A stretch of DNA of 64,000 nucleotides, taken from positions 2,976,001 through 3,040,000 of the forward strand of contig OZ176058.1 in NCBI GenBank assembly GCA_964247055.1, written 5' to 3'. This stretch comes from Paragordius varius (taxonomy: Eukaryota > Nematomorpha). Below the pieces are notes generated by a model. It saw only the letters and a list, made by a program, of their open reading frames with translations, was not told the DNA's origin and did not search any database. Each line of letters begins with the position of its first letter. Position 1 is the stretch's first letter. This document shows, in pieces, positions 1-11,987 of this stretch. Made by a program: the position numbers and the translations under genes.

Positions 1-560
1 TATAACCCCTAAAGGATTTGAGATATACTGATGAATAATGGATTATACTTTTATTTTAATTGCTGAATATTGTATAAATGCTGGATTACCCTATTGGCTC
101 CAGTATTTAAGATATTCTGATGGATATTGGATTATACATTTTATATCTTCTTATATATTGCTGAATATTTACATAAATGCTAGACCACTATTGGCTTTAG
201 TATTTGAGATATTCTGATATTGGATAATACATCTCATATCATCTTATATATTTCTAGATATTTAGAAAAAAGCTAGATGACCATTATTCTTTAGTATTAC
301 AATATTCTGATGAAAATTAATTATACATCTCATAAATTCCTTTATATTGCTGGATATTTATAAAAATATTTATTGGGTTTAGTATTTGAGATATTCTGAT
401 ATATTAGGAGAAAATCTTTTATATCTTTTTTGCAGGATATTTGGATAAATGATAGATAATCATTCTCTAGTTGATATTCTGAAAATAATGGATTATACTT
501 TTTATATCTTCTTATATATTGTTGAATATTAAGATAAATAGATGAACTTATTGACTATAG
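1..560. repeat. degenerate tandem repeat, period about 90-100 bp
   Basis: About six diverged units are visible. Each carries a version of the word TTTGAGATATTCTGAT (near 17, 107, 207, 295, 386 and 470), followed by a segment like TTATATCTTCTTATATATTG and a segment like TATTGGCTTTAGTA. The array runs off the left edge of the window, so its true size is unknown. The divergence between units suggests an old, unmaintained satellite. Confidence 0.7.
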
Positions 561-1690
561 TAATTGACAGACTATAGATAAAAACACTTAAGTATTTCTT
601 TTGTACATACTTTTGCAAGGACCATAAATTTAAGCTTATTAAAATATATTAATTATACTAAACATGAAAAGAAACAAATATTTTGATCGATAGAAAATTG
701 TATTAGATTTCTATTTAGGCCCTATTAGCGATTTAAAAAATTTATTTTGATTTTTAAAAGTTGGTCCATATCGAAAATTACACATTTATGCTAATAATAA
801 TATTTTGGTGAAAGTTAAATGCTTCATTCCAACAAATATTATAGTACATTGTAATGGTAAATAACGGATTGGTTATGTTTTGTAATAACAGTTGTTAAAA
901 TCCGTAATATAACGATAAAGGATAATAAAATTAAATGAAAGTATAAATGAAAATTATAAATGATATGTGAAACCCTTTCGTCAATAGTAATCGCAGTCAA
1001 TCTAAACGTTTTCTCAATCAATCGAAACATTTTAACATATCTAGTTTATATAAAAAAATGTAATCCAAACTTAAAATTTCAAATTTAATCTTATGTCGAA
1101 TCCCCCTATAAAAAATTACTCATAATTTGAGTTTTACAAGCCAAAAACATTAATAATTTGCATACTTTATTTATAATTTTCGTGATAATTTATTACTATA
1201 AAAGACAATTTTATTACAGTCGAAATGAAATAAATAATCTAAATTTTATGATATTTTCTTAAACATTTGTTAACTACTGTAAATCATAAAAGTAATATTT
1301 ATGCCAAAAATTAATAATAACAATTATAAGTTAATTTGTCTCAAAACCCCAAATTATAAACAGAGCGTTTAAAAGATTATAAGGGGAATCCGACATAAGG
1401 TAGATGAAATGTCTCAGGTTTTCGAGGTGTAAATGGATTAAGCATAATCCAACTCCATAAGACTAAATCTTTTTAATGATTGCGCATATTGGAATTAAAA
1501 TAATAGTATCCTCTAAATTGATCTGTCAAAAAAACACATTAAATTTATATCTTGGACTTTGGGAATATGTTTTCGAGGTGTAAATCATATAAACTCTGTC
1601 ATTGCAATATCAGTTATAATCAATTTCCATTTATTAAATAATATAAGATATATTTATATTTTCAGACATGTCATATTATATCATATCTCC
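561..1690. other. AT-rich spacer downstream of the SLC25A46 homologue
   Basis: No gene is seen. A short stretch at about 985-1035 resembles two units of the 21-bp minisatellite of the foldback element at 10.7-12.0 kb (words like GTTTTCTCAATCAATCGAAA), so it may be a decayed end of that family. On the minus strand, an AATAAA lies at 1635-1630, about 60 bp after the stop codon of the neighbouring gene. It is the best polyadenylation signal candidate. Confidence 0.45.
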
Positions 1691-1695
1691 TAATA

Positions 1696-4600
1696 CTAAT
1701 CCATTCCCAGTAATAAAGTTTCAGCACCCTTGAGTATAGCGTAGCGGAAAAGCATAGAAAAAGCTAGACATCCCACACCCCTATAAGCTGTACCCAAAAT
1801 TTCAAAAATATTCTTATTGTTTGTGTTTCCAACTTCGGAATTTATATAGTTTAGGCCATTTAATGTAGCAAAGTTATCTTTTGTGTTATTGTTTGGCGTT
1901 TGGAAATAATCATAATTTTGCAGTTTTGGATTAACGGATTCTCCGAAATATCTGTGATAAATTGTTAGATATAATGCTATACAGTAAAAATTAAAAAATT
2001 TGTTTTTTTAAAGACAATTATACTTATCATTTAATTAAATTGTAAATACCACTGATATAAATGGTTAATAATTTTCATGATTTTTGGTTTATAAGGTAAA
2101 CTTTGATTATGTATGTTTAAAATATTGCATTATTACATTTAAAGTAATAAGAAAATAATTTTTTTATAAAAAGAAATTGCCAATATTAATATTTTTTCGC
2201 TTAATGAAAATTTTTTTTATACATTTAAAACAAAAACTCATATTTATTAAAACTATCTATTGTATTTTTTGTCATAAAAAATTAAAAAATTTTAAGCATT
2301 TTTGTATATAAAATTAAACCCTATATCAAATCGTTAAATCATCTTAAATATCAATTTTATAACAAAATATTATTAAAACTCTTAAAAACTTTTAACTATA
2401 CCATAAATATGTTTCCATTATTCCTAAAAAATAGATATAAGAATTTCATATGTTTATAAAACTAACCCTCTATTGTCATTATAATTGCTCCCAGATTGAA
2501 GAGTTTCTTTGTTACCAGATTTGGAGTCAAGAAAGTCATGTTCGAAACCCCCAAACCTTTCAGGATTATCAAAATTTTTGGAAAAACTGTCATTGTAATT
2601 TAGATTTTTTTCCAATAAACTAGTATGGCGTTTAGCGACAGAAACCCCAGAAAAGGGTAATACTGAAAGACCACTGTTTAAATCATCAATTAAAGTTATG
2701 CGGTCCGTATAATGTGAAATATTGCTATTATGTAAAATGTTCATGACCGTTAAATTACACCAAGCTGTTAGCGGATAGCAAAAAAAATCCGCTAAAGACC
2801 GACCTGCAAAATTTGCCGCTATAGCGGTAAGATAGGACCGACGGATAACATAGCGATTGGTGTCTAAAATAGAAAAGGTTTTGGATATGTATAATAAAAT
2901 CAATAGATATAAAACAAAAGAATGCAATAAAACCAAAAAAAATAAATTTCTAATGGACAAAAAAAATAATATCGAAAATAATAAAGATTATAGCAATTGG
3001 TAACCAAAATTGAAAAGTGGTAGTAATTGATAAAGTATTGTTTGATGTTTGGGAAAATGCAAAAAATGAAATAAAATCATAAAATAAATAATTATCAAAA
3101 ATAAGAATAAAAACTGAATTTATACGGACAAACCGTAAAAACTCAAAAAATATTTCTGTAAAACACTATATTTTAAACCTTTTTTTTAAATATAACCTAT
3201 GGTTAAGGGCTGCAAAATATCGAATAGAGGTGTTGCTAATAAATTCATTTCATATTTAGTAATATAATGTTTATCGTCTTTTAGTTTTACGTTTTGTCCG
3301 TATATAAATAATTTTTATTGTATGTAGTTAAAGAATCAGTTTTTACCAATTTTATTTTTAGTTTCTGATTTAAATTATATAATTAACTCTTCTATATAAC
3401 CAAAATTAATTATTAAAGATAATTTGTTTTTTTAATTAAAGGGATTTTTAGGTTAAGAATTAATTTCATAGGTAAATTTCTGCTTATTATCGAATTATAA
3501 CATAATTTTCATTATATATTTTAACAAATTTTCTATATTATATAAAAATTAAATTATGATTATATGGCTCCTTATCAAGGCTCTCCAAAATACCGAAAAA
3601 CCTTAACTTTAAACATAAGATGTATGGTCAAATTTAACAGAAAATAAGTGCATAATAATCAGCAAATGATTAGTTATAAGGTATAACTTAAAATTATTAA
3701 AAATAACAATGTTTCTGACTTTTTAATTTTGTTAATAATAAAATCTAACAGAAAAAATGTAGAAATATAAACAAATATTTTTTTCTAAAAGACCGCTATA
3801 CTTTTTTAACTTAATTATAGTGAATCCAATTTTTTTAAATGCAAAGTATAAAAAAGATGTAAATTGATAACAAAATAAATATATATTTTAGAAATTTGTT
3901 AACTAGTTTATATAATAAAAAAAGTTTAAATATGGTTGTATGCTGGACATATTTATCTTTTGGTTTTTAAGTTTGGGCTTTATAATTTCAATTTTTCTGT
4001 ATTTTTAGATTACTAACCAGTCATTCGTGGTAAAACATGGATAAAATCTCCATCAATATTATACATTTTACTGGGCGAGTGCTCTCTTTCAATGGAAGCC
4101 ATGCTTTTTGTTTTATCAGTCTACCAAAATAAAGTAAAATATTATATGTAAAAGCATATATATATTAAAAAATAAGTAAAAATTCAAATTTTTTAATTCA
4201 TTTTTTTAACTTTTAAAAAACTAACTTTTTTCTCGTTCCTAATTGTTTGCAAAACTCAAAATAACTTTTTAAAAAACCTTTTTTTGGTTTAAGTTATGAT
4301 TATTTAGCTCAGCCACCTAATTTTTTTAAAAACAAACTAACTTTTTGGGATAAGCATAAATTAAGAAATAACTCATAAGATCGTAACCTTTTGTCGAGAC
4401 GCAAATTTTGGCCATAAATTCTGCAATTTCAAAAATTTTAAAACTTTCGAAATTGAACTTCTTCCAACATTTATTAACTTCACACTTATAAACCTCATAA
4501 CTAATTTAAAAATTACAGTAAAAAATGAAATTATACGAAAACAATGTAAAAATATAAAGACAATTTTTTTCAAAAGATGCCCTACCCTTTAAACCGGATT

Positions 4601-7600
4601 ATCCACAATTATGATAACACACATATAATTGGGGGTATTAACCCTTTCCTATTTTGCAACATAAAACGATAATATAAATATACTTGAAAAAATATGGTCG
4701 TCTTTTTGCTGAAGATATTTGTGTTTATTTACATTTTGATATCTACTTTTATTGTAATATTTTGTTCAAATAAAACTCACCTTTTTATCCTTAAGCTGTT
4801 CAGATTGATAAAATCTCTGGTATTTGGAGCGCAAATTTTGGCGCTCTTTTTCGATCCGGTCCAAAATGGCGGCGATAAGTGTCGTAAAATAGCGCGAAAC
4901 TAAATAATGCGCCATCATACCCGTTATAACGCACGGGAAAATTAGACAAATATTATATTTGCCAATATTATTATTTGCTGACCAGCTGATTTCTGAGGTC
5001 AAAGGGGGCGCATCTAACGCAACCGATGAGGATGATTGGATAATTAGGTCTAATATATAATGTAATTATTTTTAAATTATTTTATTATAATAAACACTTG
5101 AATTAAATTTTAAGTTAAACTTCATTACCTATATATTGTTTTGTAACGATTACAATGGGGATAGTTTGAACCCCAAAACTTAAATTTGTAAATTAACTAT
5201 TGCTTTGGTTAAAATGGGATTAAAACATACTTTCCTGCTCCTGAGTTAGATAAAAAATATATATGTAGATTTTTAGCTTAAAATTGAAATTCAAAACCAG
5301 ATTGAAACAAACGCTAATTTAAAAATTATAAATATAAAAAATTGCTGATATCGTAATTTAAAATCTCTCCAAAATAATTTATTATATTTTTTAATCATCT
5401 ATTTAAAATTAAGTCTGTTGAAACATCCAAAGAAAATGGAGACTATAAATTTAATATAAGGTTTTTTTACAATTTTTATTTATAAAAATATTTTATATGC
5501 CCCTAAATATCCAAAGACTATTTTACACTCTTAACTAGTTTAACATTTTCCAATTCAAAATCGCTCTGTGGTACAAACCAAAAAGTAATGTAGACTTAAA
5601 AATGAATCCAAAAATTATTACTTAATATGTCAAAAATTAATAAATACAAAAATTGAATATCTATTGATAATGATTATCCAACAAATAACAATAAAAAACG
5701 GTTTAAAATAAAAAAACTACTAAATAACATCAAATCTAATAATTACAAAACATAAAATATATGTTATTAAAAAAATATTTATTAGATTAAATTTTAAAAT
5801 AATTTAAAATATTTTTAACAAAAATATGTTATTATGGAAAAATTCCAAAATAATAAAAATACTGAATATGATTTCGCCAAAAATTCTATATCTATGTACT
5901 ATATCTATCATTAAAATTTTTGATAATAATAAATATTGCAAAAACATTAAGAAATATAAATTTTAAACCTAAAAATTATAATTAAATATATATTGATATA
6001 TTCTTTTTTACACTCAACAGTTAATTTAAATGACTAAACTAAATTGAAATTGTAAATGTTAAAAATGCCTGCATAAATCTTTGACATTTTATTTAGATTA
6101 AATTATAAAATATTTTATTTCAATATTAAAATATATTTGCTTTAGAGAGGATAAAATTTCAAAACAACGCCTATATGTACGGAAAAATATACATTTATGC
6201 ATATGTTTACATAATTTCAAATAAGATTATTAATTGGAAAAGTGTAATCTAAAAATTTAATTATTTTAATATCCTTGAAATTTATGTGTTACCACACAAT
6301 GTCCTAACTTTAAAATGTTTAGGGCAAATTTTATTTGCAAAACAGCTGGTAGAAAAATATAATTATTTTTGAGAGAATCGATTTGCAATTTTAAATTTTA
6401 TAAAATAATTTCTAGGGCTTAAGAGCGAGATTAATATAAAAATAATATTTAATTATTATATTTCGCTTATAATGGTATTAACTTCTTCAGAAAAAAATGA
6501 CATAAAAATTAAATAAATGAATAAAAAACTATGAATGATAAATAAAGGTTATTTCGTTAACAATATAATTAAAAAATTTACCATTGAAATTTACAGAGGG
6601 TTGAGTGTTACCACACAATTGCCCAAACGTTAAAAAATTTAAGGCAAATTTTCCAATTTGTGAAACAGCTGATAGGGAAATATATGAGACATCTTTGAAG
6701 TATTCCCACAAGCTGGCCGGATTTAAAAACGTCGAGGATGAATGAGTATTTATGGGGTTTAAAACAGCCCCAACATTATTTGTATTAGTATCCAAATGTA
6801 TAATATAACTCTAGAAATTAAATTATTAAAATATATAAAAAATAACCAGATGAATAAGTATTTATGGGTTAAAAAAACCCCAACATTATTTGTATTGGTA
6901 TCCAAATGAATGATATAACTCTAAAAAAAAATTAATTATAAATAAATTGAAATTGGAGAGAAATTAACAAAAAATCATATTATTCAAAAATGTGGAAGTT
7001 AAATAACTATTTACGGAGGTGTGCCCAGATTTTAGTAATAACCAAATGTAAAATATAACTCTAAACGAATTTAAAGAAGCTAATTTTAGAAATATGAATG
7101 TAAAAATAATAAAATAATAAATAAAAATTCATGTAAAATCGGGGATGAATTTATAGGGCTTAAAAGAGCCTCATTATTTTCCAAATTCAGGATCTAACTT
7201 CAAAAATTAACAAAGAATAAATGGAAAAATAAATATAAGAATTAAAAATTAGTTTGAAAAATAATCTATGTTAAAAATTGCACATTTAAAGCATGAATGA
7301 ATATTAATAGTTTAAAACCTTGTGATTGATGGTATCTAAATGTATGATATAATTCTAAGTAAATCAAAAAAATCAAAAATAAAAATTTTATTAAAAAGTT
7401 ATAAAATAATAAAAAAATTTGAGTTGAATAAGAATAAATAGGGGGCAGCCTCAAAATATGTATTGGTATCCAAATGTATGATATAAATTTGAAGATATCT
7501 AAATAGGAATTAAATTAAATAATTAATTTTACACTTATATACAGCACATTTATTTCAGTCCTTCGATTCAAATAGGGGTCGGGGACCCCAGGCCTGTTTT

Positions 7601-10600
7601 ATTTAAAGAAATCTAAAAATATGGATCAAATGAAACCATTGCAAAGGTTTGCACTTATATAACATTGATGCACCGAAATATAAAAAAATATTAATTAAAA
7701 ACTTGATACTTAGTTTATGGGGAAACCACGAGGTAAAAATTAATTTAATCAACATGACATGTGTGCATTAACTAAAAATCATGCAAAATAAACCAGTTCT
7801 ATTTAGCAATGATTGTCATTAAAAAATATTAGCTTTTTAGCGTTAAAATCAAATAAAAACGATATTTGGCAAAAAAGAGTTGCAAAATAAAAATGGCGTT
7901 GATGTAGTTTGATATGGAGTTTTTTAAAAAACTAATTATCATATACCATTGTACTTGAAGAGTATCCTTCATTACTTCAAGTTGGTGTTTGAACATTTCA
8001 GCTTGATTCTTTAATATTTCAAATCGGTTAAACATTTTAAGTTGATCCTTAACCATTTAAGTTGGTGCTTAAACTTTTTAAATTTAAATTAAATATAAAT
8101 GCATTTATTTTTTTTATTTTTCCTTAATTTTTTTACTTATTATATTAGTCATATAAAATTGATATTCTTCACTATAATCACTTTTTTGATTCTGTGCATT
8201 TTTTTATTTACCTTGTAAAAGTTTTAAACAAAAAATTTTGTTTAATAGACCAGACTTATATATTTTTATAATACCTCTTAAAATCTTATTTATATTAAAT
8301 TTTTTATTAAATTAATATATACTGTATGTTTATTATATTGATTTAAAATTTAGGTTAAATAAAGAGAATATGTTAAAATTGATAAACAAGATGGATATAC
8401 ACGGTTTGCTTGATAAGAGTTAAAAACAAAATAAAAAAGGAAGGACCAACTTGAAGTTTTCATAACATGAAATGTTAAAGGACCAACCTGAAAGGCAAAT
8501 GGTATATTTTGACCTATTTATATATTTATTAAATAGACGCATAAATTTCTATTAAAGCCTTTTCTTTCAGTAGTTTTTTATAAAAATATTAACTTAAATA
8601 TAATATGTTCCCCTAGATACCCCAATTTGAATCAAAGTGTTAATTTGAAACCTAATAAATAAATAATTAAATTTTAAAAATGGTGGATAGAGTTTAACAG
8701 AGCCCCACCTATGGTAATATATTATATCCGAATTTAATATAAAAAAATATCATATAATTAAAATTTAAGCAATCAATTTTATTAAATGATATTTTAACTT
8801 ATTTAATTTAGATATAAATAAATGGTATTTCGTGGGGTTAAAAGCATCCCCATTGGTATCCATATGTATATCAAAAATTGTGGTTTGGTGATATATTATA
8901 AAATATTAAAAAAATAAAAATTGAAAAAAACATTAAATAATAAAAATTGAACGGGTATCAAAAAAAATTAAAAAAATAAAAAAATTAAATATAAAAAGAC
9001 ACTAAAATAAAAAGAAATTATTTCAAAGAAATTATTTTTAAAAACTTTCAAGATTTTCCAAATTTTTGAAGAAAAATATATATACATATATTTTCAATGA
9101 ATTTTTAATAAGTATATAAACATATAAAAATATTATAAAAAATTTAAATAAAAACTTGAATTATTTGAAACATATTGGCGGCATAAAGTGGACTACAAAT
9201 ACCAAAAGTCAAAATTTTAAGCGTCAAATGCCGAAAAATTTCGCGCCAACTGGAACGGTTAAAATCGACTTCTCTGGAAAAATAAATGTAAAAAATATAA
9301 TAAAATAAAAAGTATATTTGATAACATTGAAATACATAAAAATAAACCAACAAAAAAAATAATATATTTAAAAACTTCACGAATAAGTATAAATATATAA
9401 AGTTACAAAAATTTTAATATAACCATTCGCGAAAAAAATAACAATATTTATATATCAAAAAATATTCATTTTCTAAAATTCCAATAAATTTATATTTTTA
9501 AAAATATTAAAAAAAATTACCTAGGTAAATCCAAAAAATCACTTAAAGTATTTTCTGTAACCAACATAACGCCAATAGTTATGAAAGATGTGGTTAAACC
9601 TTTCCAGGGAGCGCATAATCCCTAAAATAAAAAACATTATAATTTATTTCAAAATTAAGCTTAAATGATGCGTATTAAACGAAATCAGATCTTTAATTAA
9701 TTAAACTAAATTAAGATAAACAATATAAAAACTTTTGATAAAAATATAATTTAAAAACCGAAATTAAACCGAAAAAAGTTTTAATAAAAGCTTGCGAAGT
9801 CCATATACTGATTGTACAATATATTGAGTGAGATGAAAATTTTAAATAATTTAAATTTACCTTTTATTATATTTCATCACAAGTTTTAGGTTCTTTGAAA
9901 ATCTTTATTAAACAGCCAAAAAATTAGTCATAAAAATCGCACGCGACGTTTCGATATTATAACAAAAAAGGTTTGTCGTGATAAAAAAATATGAAATTAT
10001 TAAAAGAGATTGTTTAAAATGTTATATAAAACAATTTAAATAAAAATGTACTTGAGTTCGAATAATATTAAAAACTGGTTTCAAAATGGCAAATGGGCTG
10101 AGAAAAAAGCTATTTAAATGAATATAATCCACATGAATTTGGGTGGTCAGTGATACTATGGGATGGCATAAAATTTGTTCGGCTAATAAACTAATTAAGA
10201 TATATTAAAAATGTTACCAGCCAAATGTTGTCAGAGTTTGAACAATTTTTTCGTTTTGAGCTAAAATATTAATTAAACATAAAGAGTAATACCATCGGTT
10301 AATTCGTAATCCGTATCACGGAGTTTTTCAATTTTATCCTTAATAAAAGATGTATCAAGTGATTTCGGGGTTTTACTCAAGGATTGTTTAACGAGTGTAA
10401 AAGGCTTTTTAGATGATGTTGGTTTTTCTTCCGGTTTTTTAGAATAATAAATATCATCATCGGGTATTTCAAAATTATCTAAGCTATTAATATTATTATC
10501 GTTTGAAAATGTGAAATCTGGAAAATCGGGATATTTGATAGACATATGCATCAAATTATTTTCATTATAAAACTCGGATTCCGAATTTGGTATAGTACCA

Positions 10601-10605
10601 GACAT
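1696..10605 (-). CDS. SLC25A46: SLC25A46-like mitochondrial carrier-family protein, 10 exons
   Basis: SLC25A46 proteins sit in the mitochondrial outer membrane, where they influence fission and lipid transfer and do not act as typical carriers. Exons read on the minus strand: 10605-10293, 10260-10218, 10190-10052, 9621-9521, 9273-9153, 6810-6612, 5049-4781, 4120-4018, 2863-2467 and 1951-1696. All introns are GT-AG, all phases agree, and the product is about 646 residues. Diagnostic matches to the vertebrate protein are LLAEQILCHP (exon 3), a TQG..APWKG join (exons 3-4), the DLPREV join (exons 4-5), LIFPCVITGMMAHYLV (exon 7) and AIAANFAGRSLADFFCYPL (exon 9). The last exon gives the final membrane segment (CLAFSMLFRYAILKG). 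The protein is longer than human (418 residues) because of a longer N-terminus and about 100 polar residues near 490-590. The ATG at 10605 is the first in frame. The family call is firm; exon 2 and the first residues are less certain. Confidence 0.88.
3109..3318. mobile_element. short TIR element (intron MITE family A)
   Basis: The copy is about 210 bp. Its ends are inverted repeats built on TTATACGGACAAAACGTAAA and its complement TTTTACGTTTTGTCCGTATA. The interior is AT-rich and non-coding. The copy sits in an intron of the SLC25A46 homologue. The superfamily is not clear, because the ends are not a known transposon signature and I cannot fix a target duplication. Confidence 0.6.
4514..4765. 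mobile_element. intron MITE family A, diverged copy
   Basis: The left end reads like the family start (CAGTAAAAAATGAAATTATA, then AAAGACAA) and the right end like its complement (ATGGTCGTCTTTTTG followed by a TTTACATTTT word). It lies in intron 7 of the SLC25A46 homologue, ending just before exon 7. There is no coding potential. Confidence 0.45.
6287..6365 (-). pseudogene. decayed copy of the 3' half of SLC25A46 exon 6
   Basis: The stretch resembles 6602-6690, the end of exon 6 with its splice donor. Both share GTGTTACCACACAAT, a GGCAAATTTT word and AAACAGCTGGTAG/AAACAGCTGATAG. It lies in the following intron and has no open frame of use, so it is read as an exon-duplication remnant. Confidence 0.55.
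6612..7500 (-). repeat. tandem array of degenerate copies of SLC25A46 exon 6 and its acceptor
   Basis: Exon 6 (6810-6612) starts at its acceptor with AGTTATATTATACATTTGG on the minus strand. Copies of this 5' part, including the TAG acceptor, recur in the intron just upstream at about 6840-6925, 7005-7070, 7140-7205, 7290-7360 and 7430-7490. They share a plus-strand word like GGTATCCAAATGTATGATAT. Their spacing is about 105-165 bp. The coding exon is the best preserved unit. A weaker echo lies near 8820-8880. Confidence 0.7.
7527..8643 (-). mobile_element. TTAA MITE (family B), old copy split by a foldback element
   Basis: The left part (7527-7935) and right part (8515-8643) match the two halves of the family B MITE in reverse orientation, including the GGGGTCGGGGACCCC and CCCCAATTTGAATC end motifs. 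The copy is strongly diverged. The sequence between the two halves is a separate element (7941-8507). Confidence 0.65.
7941..8507. mobile_element. foldback-like element with minisatellite arms
   Basis: The ends are perfect 10-bp inverted repeats (ATATACCATT and AATGGTATAT). Next to the left end, at about 7975-8090, are five degenerate units of about 20 bp built on words like TTCAAGTTGGT and TTTAACCATT. The right end has about two inverted units (GGACCAACTTGAAG and GGACCAACCTGAAA). The shared ATACCATT terminus links it to the larger element at 10731-11987, although the repeat units differ. Confidence 0.6.
8644..9152. other. AT-rich intron sequence
   Basis: This is part of intron 5 of the SLC25A46 homologue. 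Apart from a weak echo of the exon 6 array near 8820-8880 it is low-complexity A/T with no gene. Confidence 0.5.
10191..10217 (-). other. 27-nt intron 2 of the SLC25A46 homologue
   Basis: The donor is GTAACA and the acceptor TTAATTAG, 27 nt apart on the minus strand. Unspliced, the frame meets a TAA at once. Spliced, it leads from a TTFG motif straight into LLAEQILCHP, matching the gap-free order GIGLASLFTENVLAHP in the human protein. This is far shorter than most animal introns. Confidence 0.65.
10261..10292 (-). other. 32-nt intron 1 of the SLC25A46 homologue
   Basis: On the minus strand the sequence runs from a GTATTA donor to a TATTTTAG acceptor in 32 nt. Without removal, the reading frame of exon 1 ends within a few codons. 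With removal, exon 2 is entered in phase 1. Confidence 0.65.
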
Positions 10606-10730
10606 ACTTTAGCGTACTTGATAAATATTCGTATAACTTACTCGCAAATGAAATTATGCAAATTTTATGGTACGGCAAAACTTTAAAAATTACTTTTAAA
10701 GTCGATATTGCTATAAATTAGCAAATAGGT

Positions 10731-11987
10731 ATACCATTTCCCAGCCTAAATAAACGTTTTCCCAGTCAATCGAAATATTTTCCCAATCAATCGCAACGTT
10801 TTCCCAATCAATAAAAACATTTTCCCAATCAATAAAAACGTTTTCCCTGTCAATAAAAACGGTTGTATTTTTGATTATCAATATCAAAACAAGACATAAA
10901 AATAACTTTTAACCATTATCAGCGCAATATTAGGATATTATTTTTTATAAAAACACAATTATTGAATGACAATTTTCCAAGTATATTCCAGTGTAGTATC
11001 ATTAATGACTTAATCTTTAAAATTTATATTTTTGGAATTTGAGATGTTTTTAAGATAATATTTTTTATTTATTTTATGGTTGGCATTAATATTGCCGAAC
11101 GCTTATCGGAAAAAATATCTAAACAAAAAATATTTTCGATAAAAATATTTTTGATTTAAAAAAATTTAATAAAAAGATATTTAAGAACAGGGGTGTCTAA
11201 CCAAATGGCTTTGCGGGCCGCATTACTCAAAAAGCACGGCGTTCCTCATTCGATATATTTCATAAATAATTTCTCGATTAGACATAAGACTGTAAAATAC
11301 AAAAATATAACAATTTTTTTTAATTTGTTACCAATTTAATAGACTCATTTATTATAATTGCGTAAGAAATATAATATTACTAATATTTTGTAATTTTTGC
11401 ATATGGATTTCTAAATTTTTAGCTCCACAAAGATACTCGGCAGGCCGCGTTGGGCACCCAATGAACCAAATGATAAATATTATAAAATTAGGGTTAAATT
11501 TATGTTTATGGTCCAATATGAAGTGTTAAATGACCTTTGAGATAAAAATGGTATATTATTTTTATTTATAATATTTCATCCGTAACTATAGATTATGTTA
11601 ATTAGCCGCAAATAATGCGAACCATCAATAAAATAAAAAATATTATCTTAAAAACATCTCAAATTCCAAAAATATAATTTTTAAAGAATAAGTCATTAAT
11701 GATACTACACTGGAATATACTTGGAAAATTGTCATTCAATAATTGTGTTTTTATAAAAAATAATATCCTAATATTGCGCTGATGATGGTTAAAAGTTATT
11801 TTTATGTCTTGTTTTGATATTTATAATCAAAAATACAGCCGTTTTTACTGGAAAAACGTTTTTATTGATTGGGAAAATGTTTTTATTGCCTGGGAAAATG
11901 TTTCGATTGACTGGGAAAACGTTTCGATTGATTGGGAAAATATTTCGATTGACTGGGAAAACGTTTATTTAGACTGGGAAATGGTAT
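10731..11987. mobile_element. foldback element with 21-bp minisatellite in both arms
   Basis: This is a long inverted repeat. The left arm is about 10731-11097 and the right arm about 11604-11987, and they are nearly identical over more than 350 bp. Each arm starts with ATACCATTTCCCAG, then carries tandem 21-bp units of the form TTTTCCCAATCAATCGAAAC: about five in the left arm and six in the right, which explains the length difference. The rest of each arm is unique sequence. A loop of about 500 bp separates them. The build matches foldback (FB/Galileo-like) transposons. No transposase is present. The element ends 125 bp upstream of the SLC25A46-like start codon and may affect its promoter. 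Confidence 0.8.
11191..11466. mobile_element. short hAT-like element in the loop of the foldback element
   Basis: The left end reads CAGGGGTGTCTAACC and the right end GTTGGGCACCCAATG, an imperfect inverted pair of a kind common in hAT non-autonomous elements. Inside each end lies GGGCCGC or GGCCGCG, making this the most GC-rich spot nearby. I cannot identify a clear 8-bp target duplication, so the boundaries are approximate. Confidence 0.5.

Noticed and set aside
2454-2960. The 168-codon minus-strand frame as a stand-alone gene
   Set aside because: Its central part is exon 9 of the SLC25A46 homologue, entered through an acceptor at 2864; the first 30 or so codons are intron.
7829-8056. Minus-strand open frame of 75 codons with heptad-like pattern
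   Set aside because: It reads through the 20-bp tandem units of the small foldback element and the flanking MITE; no start context or similarity.
10740-10865. Regular 21-bp repeats that could suggest a CRISPR array
   Set aside because: Units are contiguous without spacers, occur in both arms of an inverted repeat, and the DNA is eukaryotic.
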